From NCBI GenBank assembly GCA_900546435.1, contig URCQ01000008.1, forward strand, positions 20,064 through 84,063: 64,000 bases of DNA, in the 5' to 3' direction. The translations under genes were made by a program, and so were the position numbers. Below the pieces are notes generated by a model. That model saw nothing but the letters and a program-made list of their open reading frames with translations, was not told the origin of the DNA and searched no databases. The DNA comes from an uncultured Pseudobutyrivibrio sp. Lineage in GTDB: Bacteria; Bacillota; Clostridia; Lachnospirales; Lachnospiraceae. Below are positions 1-8,048 of this stretch, piece by piece; position 1 is the stretch's first letter; every line of letters starts with the position of its first letter.

Positions 1-168
1 AAGGGTGCACTCAAAAAAGCAATGCACTATTATGGAATTATTGTTATCTTTGCACTTGGTGCAGGAATTGGTGGTATCTGCTCGCTGCATTGGGGGATGA
101 AAGCAATCTGGGTATCCAGTGTTCTGTTATTATTAACATTTTTTATGATGGTAGAAGAACATCGATAA
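1..168 (+). CDS. DUF1275 (YoaK-like) membrane protein, C-terminal end only
   Basis: The window opens inside a reading frame that runs to a TAA at 166-168, giving 55 residues. They form two hydrophobic stretches separated by a short polar loop and end in VEEHR. The glycine-rich first segment and the short charged tail resemble the last two membrane helices of DUF1275/YoaK proteins, a family of unknown function that usually has six or more helices. The start and most of the protein lie upstream of the window. Assignment rests on a short stretch, so the family call is tentative; that it is the tail of an integral membrane protein is clear. Confidence 0.5.
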   Translation, partial: KGALKKAMHYYGIIVIFALGAGIGGICSLHWGMKAIWVSSVLLLLTFFMMVEEHR

Positions 169-192
169 AAAACATATGGGAGGAGGATGTCT

Positions 193-1719
193 ATGGCAGA
201 AAATAGAACGTATATTGCAATTGATTTGAAATCCTTCTTCGCATCGGTTGAGTGTAAGGAAAGGAAGCTGGACCCGTTAAAAACAAATCTGGTTGTGGCG
301 GATGCAGCACGTACAGAAAAGACCATTTGCCTGGCTGTGACACCTTCACTGAAAGCGTATGGGATTCCCGGTCGTGCGCGTCTGTTTGAAGTCGTACAGC
401 GTGTGCGTGAAGAGAACCAAAAGCGTGCGGCAGCAGCACCGGGCCATCGTTTGGAAGGCACTTCCTATGATGATGACGCATTAAAAAATAATCCATCCCT
501 TGCTATTGATTATGTGATTGCACCACCACGTATGGCTCTTTATATGGAATATAGTACAAAAATCTACAATATTTACCTTAAGTATGTGGCGCCAGAGGAT
601 ATACATGTTTATTCCATAGATGAAGTTATGATGGATGTGACATCGTATTTGCGGACATATGGAATGAGCGCGAGAGAATTAGCACGCACAATGATACAGG
701 ATGTGCTGGCAGAGACGAACATTACAGCAACAGCCGGAATCGGTACAAACCTTTATCTGTGTAAAATTGCAATGGATATCGTGGCAAAACATGTGGAGCC
801 GGATGACGATGGCGTGCGTATTGCACAATTGGATGAGATGCAGTATCGGAAGCTATTGTGGAATCACCGTCCGCTTACGGATTTTTGGCGTGTAGGTGCA
901 GGTTATGCACGAAAACTGGAAGAAAACGGCATGTATACGATGGGCGATGTGGCGCGTTGTTCGATGGGAAAGGAAGATTCTTTTTATAACGAGGATTTGC
1001 TATATCGTTTGTTTGGTGTGAATGCAGAGTTGCTGATTGATCATGCGTGGGGATATGAACCGTGTACGATGGAGATGATTAAGGCGTATCGTCCAATGAC
1101 AAGCAGTCTATGTTCAGGACAAGTGTTACAGTGCCCGTATGATTTTGAAAAAACAAGGTTGGTTGTACAGGAGATGGTGGATTTGCAGGTGCTCGATCTG
1201 GTGGATAAAGGATTGATGACAGATCAGGTAGTTCTTACCATTGGTTATGATATTGAAAACCTGACGGATCCGAAGCGACGAAAAGCATATCATGGAGAAG
1301 TGACAATCGATCGGTATGGGCGGGCAGTTCCGAAGCATGCACATGGAACCATAAATTTAAAGGGACATACATCTTCTACAATCGAAATTACTGAGAAAGT
1401 CATGGAATTGTATGATCGTATTGTAGATCCGACACTCCTAGTGCGCAGGATCAATATGACGGTGAATCATCTTGAGGTAGAGAGTGCTGTGGTACAAAAA
1501 GAGGAATATGAGCAGCTGGATCTTTTTACGGATTATGCACAGAAGGAAGAAAAAGACCGGGAAGAACGCCAGATGCGGGAGCGTGAAAAGAATATGCAGC
1601 ATGCGATGATTGATATTAAGAAAAAATACGGAAAAAATGCAATCATAAAAGGTATGAATCTACAGGAAGGGGCAACAGCATGCGACCGTAACCGGCAGAT
1701 TGGTGGACATAAAGCGTAA
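193..1719 (+). CDS. Y-family DNA polymerase (UmuC/DinB-like)
   Basis: This 508-residue protein is a translesion DNA polymerase of the UmuC/ImpB/MucB branch. The N-terminus carries the metal-binding IDLKSFFASVEC motif and the catalytic palm motif YSIDE is near residue 140. A helix-hairpin-helix/little-finger region follows, and the C-terminus is charged and helical. The Shine-Dalgarno GGGAGGAGG (178-186) abuts an ATG at 187 with no spacing but sits six bases before the ATG at 193, so 193 is the likely start. It is followed 28 bases later by a YolD-like gene, the usual partner of UvrX/UmuC-type polymerases in Firmicutes. I see no LexA box in the short gap before it. Function in error-prone bypass synthesis is inferred from the family. 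Confidence 0.9.
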   Translation: MAENRTYIAIDLKSFFASVECKERKLDPLKTNLVVADAARTEKTICLAVTPSLKAYGIPGRARLFEVVQRVREENQKRAAAAPGHRLEGTSYDDDALKNNPSLAIDYVIAPPRMALYMEYSTKIYNIYLKYVAPEDIHVYSIDEVMMDVTSYLRTYGMSARELARTMIQDVLAETNITATAGIGTNLYLCKIAMDIVAKHVEPDDDGVRIAQLDEMQYRKLLWNHRPLTDFWRVGAGYARKLEENGMYTMGDVARCSMGKEDSFYNEDLLYRLFGVNAELLIDHAWGYEPCTMEMIKAYRPMTSSLCSGQVLQCPYDFEKTRLVVQEMVDLQVLDLVDKGLMTDQVVLTIGYDIENLTDPKRRKAYHGEVTIDRYGRAVPKHAHGTINLKGHTSSTIEITEKVMELYDRIVDPTLLVRRINMTVNHLEVESAVVQKEEYEQLDLFTDYAQKEEKDREERQMREREKNMQHAMIDIKKKYGKNAIIKGMNLQEGATACDRNRQIGGHKA

Positions 1720-1747
1720 AGAAATCAATATTTGAGAGGAAGACGTC

Positions 1748-2188
1748 ATGAAACAGAAAAAGAAGGACGATTATAGTGATATTATTTCGTTAGAGCATCC
1801 CGTATCCAAAAAGCATGCACATATGTCTTTGTATGATCGGGCGGCGCAATTTTCTCCGTTTTCAGCGTTGACCGGTCATGAGGCGGCAATTGCAGAGACC
1901 GGGCGTCTCACCCAGGAAAAAATGGAATTGGATGAAGACACAAAAGAACAGCTGGATGAGAAAATACAGACCTTACTGCGACAGCAGGATATGGGGGAAC
2001 GTATCTGTGTGAAAGTAAGTTATTTTGTTCCAGATGCGTTAAAAGAAGGCGGGGCATATCAAACATACCGTGGCTACGTAAAGCGATTGGATGGTTATCA
2101 CCGGAAATTGATTTTTGAAGATGCATTAGAGATAAAGCTTGATGCCATTTGTGATATTTCCATGGCAGAAACAGAGACAGATTTTTGA
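1748..2188 (+). CDS. YolD-like protein
   Basis: A 146-residue soluble protein with the features of YolD-like proteins (PF08863). The central region HMSLYDRAAQFSPFSALTG marks the family and precedes a charged helix and a small beta-rich C-terminus that resembles the YolD core. It starts 28 bases after the polymerase stop with a GAGAGGAAG ribosome site, so the two are almost certainly co-transcribed. YolD proteins accompany Y-family polymerases on Bacillus and clostridial chromosomes and plasmids and are thought to be functional equivalents of UmuD, but their biochemical role is not settled. No LexA-like cleavage site is visible here. Confidence 0.82.
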   Translation: MKQKKKDDYSDIISLEHPVSKKHAHMSLYDRAAQFSPFSALTGHEAAIAETGRLTQEKMELDEDTKEQLDEKIQTLLRQQDMGERICVKVSYFVPDALKEGGAYQTYRGYVKRLDGYHRKLIFEDALEIKLDAICDISMAETETDF

Positions 2189-2220
2189 TGTAAAACATGT
2201 AAAATACGGCAATCCACCTC

Positions 2221-2247
2221 TTGCAAGAAGAGGAATGGTGCTATACT
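2221..2247 (+). promoter_or_regulatory. Probable sigma-A promoter for yqeY
   Basis: An extended -10 element TGCTATACT (2239-2247) lies 52 bases before the yqeY start, with TTGCAA (2221-2226) upstream at 15-base spacing. The -35 region also sits in a short inverted repeat (CCTCTT/AAGAGG). The extended -10 makes up for the short spacing. Confidence 0.5.
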
Positions 2248-2299
2248 ATATAAAAATGAAAAACTACCTGTAAAGATAGCAAGAAAGAAGGAAAAGATT

Positions 2300-2740
2300 A
2301 TGAGTAAGATGAAAGAATTACAGGATGCAATGATTGCAGCGATGAAGGCAAAGGATAAGTTTCGAAAAGATGCAATTTCGGTGTTGGTATCAGCTGCAAA
2401 AAAGAGTGGTATTGATGCAGGATGTCGTGAAGACATACCGGATGATATGGTAAATGCAGCAATTCTCAAAGAATTAAAATCCTGCAAGGAGCAGATTGAT
2501 ACCTGCCCGGCAGCCAGAGAGGATTTGCTGGAAGAATATAAAAAACGTTATGAAATCATGAGTGAGTTTGCACCAAAACAGATGGACGCAGAAGAAGTGA
2601 AGGCATATTTACAGGAAAAATTCGCTGACGTGATTGCAACGGGAAATAAAGGGCAGATCATGAAAGCCGTGATGGCGGATCTGAAAGGCAAAGCCGATGG
2701 TAAAGTCATCAATGGTGTAGTCGCAGAATTGATGCAATAG
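2300..2740 (+). CDS. yqeY: GatB/YqeY domain protein
   Basis: A 146-residue helical protein matching the YqeY family over its whole length: an N-terminal helical bundle beginning MSKMKELQDAMIAAMKAKD, a central YKKRYEIMSEFAPKQM segment, and a C-terminal helical part ending GKVINGVVAELMQ. The family resembles the tail domain of GatB and is linked to tRNA-dependent amidotransferase activity, but its role as a free-standing protein is unproven. An AAGAAAGAAGGAAAAG ribosome site lies just upstream. It is probably a single transcription unit, with its own promoter before it and a hairpin after it. Confidence 0.88.
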   Translation: MSKMKELQDAMIAAMKAKDKFRKDAISVLVSAAKKSGIDAGCREDIPDDMVNAAILKELKSCKEQIDTCPAAREDLLEEYKKRYEIMSEFAPKQMDAEEVKAYLQEKFADVIATGNKGQIMKAVMADLKGKADGKVINGVVAELMQ

Positions 2741-2743
2741 ACA

Positions 2744-2770
2744 AAAGCCTGCTCCGATGGGGTGGGCTTT
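2744..2770 (+). terminator. Probable intrinsic terminator after yqeY
   Basis: AAAGCCTGCTCC and GGGGTGGGCTTT can pair over about 12 bp around a GAT loop, with two G-U pairs. The run that follows (ATGATTTTAT) is only moderately T-rich, so termination may be partial. Confidence 0.5.
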
Positions 2771-2797
2771 ATGATTTTATGAGGAGAGAAATAGATT

Positions 2798-3469
2798 ATG
2801 AACATCTTTGAAGTGGTAGGACCCGTTATGGTAGGTCCGTCAAGTTCGCACACGGCGGGGGCTGTAAAAATAGGATATATTGCTGGAAAGCTTTTGGGCG
2901 AGCCATTAAAACGTGCGCAGATTAATCTTTACGGTTCCTTTCTTGCCACCGGAGAAGGACATGGTACAAAAAAAGCGCTTGTGGCAGGTCTTTTGGGGAT
3001 GCAGACGGATGATATTCGTATTCCGCAGGCATACGAACTTGCCCGGCAGCAGGGAATCGAGATTTGTTTTGGTACAGCTGTTTTAAAAGATGCACATCCA
3101 AATTCAGCACAGCTGATTTTATATGGGGAGTCTGGCAGAAAACTGGAAATCGTAGGACAATCTATTGGAGGAAGCCGTATTAACATTGCTTCTGTGGATG
3201 GCATAGAAACGAATTTTTCTGGGGATTATCCGACACTTGTTGTTCATAATCAGGATCAGCCGGGTCATGTTTCCAAGGTGACTTCGACTTTATCAAAACA
3301 TGGGGTCAATATTGCCTGTATGCAGTTGTATCGTTCGAAACGTGGTGGGGAAGCCGTGATGGTTGTGGAATGTGATCAGGAGATTCCACAGGAAGTCGTT
3401 GATGAGCTGCGTGCATCCATTGGTATTTATAAAGTGACGTATCTTGGCATGATTGGAAAGGGAGTATAA
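2798..3469 (+). CDS. sdaAB: L-serine dehydratase, beta subunit
   Basis: A 223-residue protein with the SDH beta layout. The N-terminal domain has VGPVMVGPSSSHTAGAVKIG and then GHGTKKALVAGLLGM. A C-terminal ACT domain starts near residue 145 (LVVHNQDQPGHVSKVTSTL). The iron-sulfur L-serine dehydratase deaminates L-serine to pyruvate and ammonia; the beta subunit supplies part of the active site and an ACT regulatory domain. GAGGAGAG lies before the ATG. The stop codon overlaps the ATG of the alpha subunit by one base, so the two are translationally coupled. The two-subunit form is typical of Clostridia, unlike the fused E. coli enzyme. Confidence 0.95.
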   Translation: MNIFEVVGPVMVGPSSSHTAGAVKIGYIAGKLLGEPLKRAQINLYGSFLATGEGHGTKKALVAGLLGMQTDDIRIPQAYELARQQGIEICFGTAVLKDAHPNSAQLILYGESGRKLEIVGQSIGGSRINIASVDGIETNFSGDYPTLVVHNQDQPGHVSKVTSTLSKHGVNIACMQLYRSKRGGEAVMVVECDQEIPQEVVDELRASIGIYKVTYLGMIGKGV

Positions 3470-4332
3470 TGTATCATTCAATTTCAGATATTATAAAGCA
3501 GAGTGAACAAGAAAAGATTGCATTTTGGGAAGTGGTTTTACGTGCAGACATGGAAGAGCGTGGGGTGTCCTATGAGGATTCTTTTGAGACGATGCGTCAT
3601 ATGTATCGGGCTATGCGTGATGCAGACGCAGGATATGATCCGAAGGCTCGTTCCGCATCTGGCATGGCAGGTGGTGCAGGAGAAATGCTGCACATTTATA
3701 ATGAAAGCGGTAAAAATATTTGTGGCGATTTTGTTGGTGAAGTTATGGAAAAGGCGATTAAGATGGGAGAGTCCAACGCATGCATGCACCGTATTGTAGC
3801 AGCACCTACAGCGGGGTCGTGCGGCGTGATTCCGGCCGTCTTTTTGGTGGCAGAAAAACGATTGCAGCTAAGTGAAGATGTTATGATACAGGCTATGTTT
3901 ATTACGGCGGGTATTGGTGCGGTTATTGCAGAGAATGCTTCGGTTGCAGGCGCATCTGGCGGTTGTCAGGCGGAAATTGGTTCTGCCAGTGCAATGGCGG
4001 CGGCGGGTCTTGCATATTTACAAGGTGGCAATGCAAGACAAATTGCGGATGCGGCAGCATTTGCGCTTAAAAATATGTTGGGACTTGCCTGTGATCCGGT
4101 GGGCGGTCTTGTCGAAGTACCATGTATCAAGCGAAACGTAGCAGGTGCGGTCAATGCACTGACTTCTGCACAGCTCGCAATGGCCGGGATTCAAAGTGTG
4201 ATTCCGGCAGATGAAGTCATTGATGCCATGCGACGAATTGGTAACGATATGCCATCTTCGATTAAAGAAACCAGTCTTGGTGGTCTTGCTGTTTCACCGA
4301 CTGCACTTGTACTTACAGGTCAACAGAAGTAG
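3469..4332 (+). CDS. sdaAA: L-serine dehydratase, iron-sulfur alpha subunit
   Basis: A 287-residue catalytic subunit. Visible family motifs are MAGGAGEMLHIY, PTAGSCGVIPAVFLV, ASGGCQAEIGSASAMAAA and LGLACDPVGGLVEVPCIKRN. The conserved cysteines in the last three segments are the expected ligands of the [4Fe-4S] cluster that activates the serine hydroxyl. Full length for the family. Its ATG overlaps the beta-subunit stop, so the subunits are made in step. The gene ends eight bases before the convergent AraC gene, and I see no clear terminator in that gap. Confidence 0.96.
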   Translation: MYHSISDIIKQSEQEKIAFWEVVLRADMEERGVSYEDSFETMRHMYRAMRDADAGYDPKARSASGMAGGAGEMLHIYNESGKNICGDFVGEVMEKAIKMGESNACMHRIVAAPTAGSCGVIPAVFLVAEKRLQLSEDVMIQAMFITAGIGAVIAENASVAGASGGCQAEIGSASAMAAAGLAYLQGGNARQIADAAAFALKNMLGLACDPVGGLVEVPCIKRNVAGAVNALTSAQLAMAGIQSVIPADEVIDAMRRIGNDMPSSIKETSLGGLAVSPTALVLTGQQK

Positions 4333-4339
4333 CAATGGA

Positions 4340-5560
4340 TTATTTATCCAACATTTTTTTGTATTCGCGTGGACTGACGCCAACGTGTCGTTTGAAAAGT
4401 TTCGAAAAATAACCGAAATCAGGAATGCCGACAGCTTCAGCCACTTCAGCAACACTCATATTTGTGGTATTAAAGTAGCGTAAAGACGTCTGGATGCGCT
4501 GCTTTCCAATATAAGAAGTCAGCGTTTCGCCGACTTCTTTTTTAAATGCATTTGACAGATAAGATGGATTTTTGTCAAATTCTTCGGCGAGGATGGATAG
4601 CGTTAACTCTGAGGATAAATGCTGGTCAATGTAATTGACAACATTTCGAATCAGATAAGAGTATTTTTCATAAGTATAGTTCTTGGCAAGCATAGAGTAT
4701 TTTCGGACGATATCAAATGGCAAGTGTGCAAACTCTCTTTGGCTGTTCGCATCTTTTATGCGGAGACCGAAAGCTTCTGCCTGCTGGTATACATAAATCG
4801 GATGTACGGCGGTCTCAAACATGCGGGAAGCGAGAAAAACATTCAAGGCAGATATGTTGCGTCTTACTTCTTTTACAGGAAGAGTCTGGAAGGAAGCAGA
4901 ATAATCCATAGCCTTTTTCATGGAATCGATGGCCTGGGCAGTGTTTCCGGCTGTCATTGCCCGGCAACAATGTTCTAGTCTGGAAATCAGCTCTGCGATG
5001 TAATCGGATGAAAACTTTTGGAAGCGCTCTTCGTTCGGAGAGGTATTGTGAGGCTCTGTTTTATAATTTACATACTCAATGCTGCATGTTTTGAACGCTG
5101 GAATAAAAAAACCAATAAAATGCTGCAGCATCAGTGTGAGTTCATCAATGTCTACGATAGGAAGAGAGTAATAAAAGTGTGACAAGACAGAGCTGTATTT
5201 CGGATCAATGTGATTATCACGCATGAGCCGGTTGATCGTTACCTGATTGATTGGTTCGGACAAAAAAGGCATAATACCAAGAATATCCGGGGCAGCGTCC
5301 GTGGTCAGACTGACAATTACATTGTAAAAACCAAGGGAACTCTGCAGTACAATGATTTGATAAGGCGAGCTACCAGACAAAGAAAAAAGTGGGCTGTTGG
5401 TTTTGTAATCGCCCCAGACCATGCGCCTAAGTCCCATATCCATTTTTTCAAAATCCTGATAGGGAGCATGCATCAGATAAGAATCTATTTTAAATGTATC
5501 GGACAAAGTTTGCTGAAGCAAAGGGAAAAAATCATCGGTATTCATGTTTTCGAATGTCAT
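4340..5560 (-). CDS. AraC-family transcriptional regulator
   Basis: A 406-residue regulator ending in a double helix-turn-helix AraC domain. The last 100 residues include LSSELTLSILAEEFDKNPSYLSNAFKKE and then MSVAEVAEAVGIPDFGYFSKLFKRHVGVSPREYKK. The N-terminal 300 residues are a large sensor region without a recognisable domain. An in-frame ATG at 5620 would add 20 residues, but AAAGGAG sits seven bases before the ATG at 5560, so that start is preferred. It is divergent from the GH2/GPH operon across about 195 bases, the usual arrangement for a local activator of sugar-use genes. The weak -35 of the GH2 promoter fits activation, but the ligand is unknown. Confidence 0.9.
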   Translation of the reverse strand: MTFENMNTDDFFPLLQQTLSDTFKIDSYLMHAPYQDFEKMDMGLRRMVWGDYKTNSPLFSLSGSSPYQIIVLQSSLGFYNVIVSLTTDAAPDILGIMPFLSEPINQVTINRLMRDNHIDPKYSSVLSHFYYSLPIVDIDELTLMLQHFIGFFIPAFKTCSIEYVNYKTEPHNTSPNEERFQKFSSDYIAELISRLEHCCRAMTAGNTAQAIDSMKKAMDYSASFQTLPVKEVRRNISALNVFLASRMFETAVHPIYVYQQAEAFGLRIKDANSQREFAHLPFDIVRKYSMLAKNYTYEKYSYLIRNVVNYIDQHLSSELTLSILAEEFDKNPSYLSNAFKKEVGETLTSYIGKQRIQTSLRYFNTTNMSVAEVAEAVGIPDFGYFSKLFKRHVGVSPREYKKMLDK

Positions 5561-5660
5561 AATAGAACTCCTTTCCTGGTAGGGTTTTCTTTTTATCTGT
5601 AAAATATTTGTCATAATCATATTTCATGTAAAAATTTTACCAAAATAGCAAAACTAAGAC

Positions 5661-5732
5661 AAGAGCAAAATCTGTTGCATTGTTATACTGAGTGCATCAA
5701 TGAAAATGACGGAAAGAGTGACAGGCTCTTTT
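5661..5732 (+). promoter_or_regulatory. GH2 operon promoter, operator-like word and short leader hairpin
   Basis: TATACT (5684-5689) is a good -10 without a convincing -35 at 17 bases, as expected for an activator-dependent promoter. Just downstream, 5701-5716 reads TGAAAATGACGGAAAG, identical to a 16-base word at 59641-59656 in the fructose operon promoter. AAAGAG (5713-5718) and CTCTTT (5726-5731) can form a 6-bp hairpin followed by T residues, a weak attenuator-like element ahead of the AGGAGGG ribosome site. Confidence 0.45.
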
Positions 5733-5755
5733 TATGAACAAGAAGGAGGGAAAAA

Positions 5756-8020
5756 ATGGCAACAAAGAACATTAACGCATCTTGGCAGTTTACAAAAGAT
5801 GCCATCACTGTTGCAGAAGGATCTTCTGTATTAACACAGGGCAACTGGGAGACACTTGATTTGCCTCATACATGGAATGGTGAGGATGGACAGGATGGTG
5901 GAAATGATTACCACCGCGGTACATGTTACTATGTAAAGAATATGAAGCGTGAGGAGTTTGGCAGCGAACCAATCACTTATATTGAATTTAACGGAGCGAA
6001 CTCTAGTGCATGGCTTTATGTTAACGGAAAAGAAGCTGGACATCATGATGGTGGATACTCTACATGGAGAGTGAATGTAACAGATCTTTTGTCTGATGAC
6101 AATGAAATTGTAGTTGCAGTAGATAATGCACCAAACGATCATGTATATCCACAGATGGCAGACTTTACATTCTATGGCGGTCTGTATCGTGATGTCAATG
6201 TGATTTCTGTACCGGAAACACATTTTGATCTGGATTATTATGGAACACATGGCATTGCAGTAACACCTACCGTAGAAGGTAAAAATGCAAGTGTTGAAGT
6301 AGAAGTATTTGTTACAGATGCAGCAGAGGAAGATGCTTTAGAATATGTCATCAAAGATGGTGATGAAGTTATTGCTACAAAGAGCGTTTCTGCAAATGAG
6401 ACAAAGGTTACATTCGAGATTGAAAATGTTCATCTTTGGAATGGACGCAAAGATCCACATCTTTACACAGCAGAAGCTACTTTAAAAAGAAACGATACTG
6501 TTTTAGATGAGAGAAGCACACGTTTTGGATGCAGAACATTTGCAATTGATCCGGAAAAAGGATTTTTCTTAAATGGAGAGCACTACCCACTTCGCGGTGT
6601 ATCCCGTCATCAGGATAGACCACATATTGGAAATGCTTTGACACACAAAGAACATAAAGAGGATATCGACCTTATCCTTGAAATGGGTGCAAACACCATT
6701 CGTCTTGCACATTATCAGCATGATCAGTACTTCTATGATTTATGTGACGAAGTTGGTCTTGTAATCTGGGCAGAGATTCCATATATCTCTAAACATTTAC
6801 CAAATGGACGTGAAAATACCATTTCACAGATGAAAGAACTGATTACACAGAATTACAATCATCCATGTATCGTTGTCTGGGGACTTTCAAACGAAATCAC
6901 TATGGGTGGAGCAGAAGATGCTGATTTGATTGAAAACCACAACATCTTAAATGATTTGTGTCATCAGATGGATCCAACAAGACTTACGACAATGGCTGTT
7001 GTTTCTATGTGCAGTATTGATGCAAAATATGTACAGATTCCGGATGTGATTTCATACAACCACTATTATGGATGGTACGGCGGAACAACGGATATGAACG
7101 GAGAGTTCATGGATGACTTCCACAAGAAATATCCAAACATTCCAATTGGTATGAGTGAGTATGGATGTGAAGCTTTAAACTGGCATACATCAAATCCTGT
7201 TCAGGGTGATTATACTGAGGAATACCAGGCATACTATCATGAAGAACTGATTAAGCAGCTCTATACAAGAGATTTTATCTGGGCTACACATGTATGGAAT
7301 ATGTACGACTTCGCCGCTGATGCAAGAGCAGAAGGTGGAGAGAATGGTATGAACCATAAGGGCTTGGTTACATTTGATAGAAAATACAAGAAAGATGCTT
7401 TCTATGCATATAAGGCATGGTTATCCGATGATCCATTCGTGCATATCTGTGGTAAGCGCTATGTAGACCGTGTAGAAGATACAACAAAGGTTACGGTATA
7501 CTCTAATCAGCCAGAAGTAGAACTGTTTGTAAATGGTGAAAGCCTTGGTAAGCAGACGAGTGATGTGCATTTCTTCTACTTTGATGTACCAAATGCAGGC
7601 GAAAGTACACTTGTTGCAAAAGCAGGTGATTGCAGTGATGAAAGCAAGATTCGCAAGGTAGATACCTTCAATGAAGAGTATCGTTTGAAGGAAGAAGGCG
7701 AAGTCCTTAACTGGTTCGATATTGATATGCCAGAAGGATACTTCAACATCAATGATCAGATTGGTGATATCATGAAGACAATCAAAGGTAAGATGTTCAT
7801 CGGTGAATTGATGCTTAAGATTATGAAAGACGCTGATGGTGGCGCAGCAGGAGCAGCAGCTGGTGTTGATCGCGAAGGCATGATGAAGATGCTTGGTGGT
7901 TTCTCTGTTAAGCGTATGCTCAACCTTATGGGAACTGCAGGTGGCGGCAAGCAGTTTACAAAAGAAGAACTTCTTGAGCTGAACAGAAAGCTCAATAAGA
8001 TTAAGAGAAAAGACAAATAA
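5756..8020 (+). CDS. Glycoside hydrolase family 2 (beta-galactosidase/beta-glucuronidase type)
   Basis: A 754-residue cytoplasmic enzyme, with no signal peptide. Order: jelly-roll sugar-binding domain (about 1-170, with LPHTWNGEDGQDGGNDYHRG), an immunoglobulin-like domain (about 170-270) and a TIM barrel (about 275-560). The acid/base glutamate is E380 in WGLSNEIT and the nucleophile is E468 in MSEYGCEALNWH, so both catalytic residues are present. After residue 640 comes an unusual tail: EGYFNINDQIGDIM, an Ala/Gly-rich linker, then a basic helical end with FTKEELLELNRKLNKIKR. Family 2 retains beta-glycosidic substrates; which sugar is cut cannot be told from sequence alone. It shares an operon with a GPH symporter, implying import of an intact glycoside and cleavage inside the cell. 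Confidence 0.93.
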   Translation: MATKNINASWQFTKDAITVAEGSSVLTQGNWETLDLPHTWNGEDGQDGGNDYHRGTCYYVKNMKREEFGSEPITYIEFNGANSSAWLYVNGKEAGHHDGGYSTWRVNVTDLLSDDNEIVVAVDNAPNDHVYPQMADFTFYGGLYRDVNVISVPETHFDLDYYGTHGIAVTPTVEGKNASVEVEVFVTDAAEEDALEYVIKDGDEVIATKSVSANETKVTFEIENVHLWNGRKDPHLYTAEATLKRNDTVLDERSTRFGCRTFAIDPEKGFFLNGEHYPLRGVSRHQDRPHIGNALTHKEHKEDIDLILEMGANTIRLAHYQHDQYFYDLCDEVGLVIWAEIPYISKHLPNGRENTISQMKELITQNYNHPCIVVWGLSNEITMGGAEDADLIENHNILNDLCHQMDPTRLTTMAVVSMCSIDAKYVQIPDVISYNHYYGWYGGTTDMNGEFMDDFHKKYPNIPIGMSEYGCEALNWHTSNPVQGDYTEEYQAYYHEELIKQLYTRDFIWATHVWNMYDFAADARAEGGENGMNHKGLVTFDRKYKKDAFYAYKAWLSDDPFVHICGKRYVDRVEDTTKVTVYSNQPEVELFVNGESLGKQTSDVHFFYFDVPNAGESTLVAKAGDCSDESKIRKVDTFNEEYRLKEEGEVLNWFDIDMPEGYFNINDQIGDIMKTIKGKMFIGELMLKIMKDADGGAAGAAAGVDREGMMKMLGGFSVKRMLNLMGTAGGGKQFTKEELLELNRKLNKIKRKDK

Positions 8021-8048
8021 TAGATAGTGTTTTTAGGAGGAGTTTATT

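Noticed and set aside
187..195. ATG at 187 as the start of the Y-family polymerase
   Set aside because: It abuts the Shine-Dalgarno with no spacing; the ATG six bases later has proper spacing and gives the normal family start.
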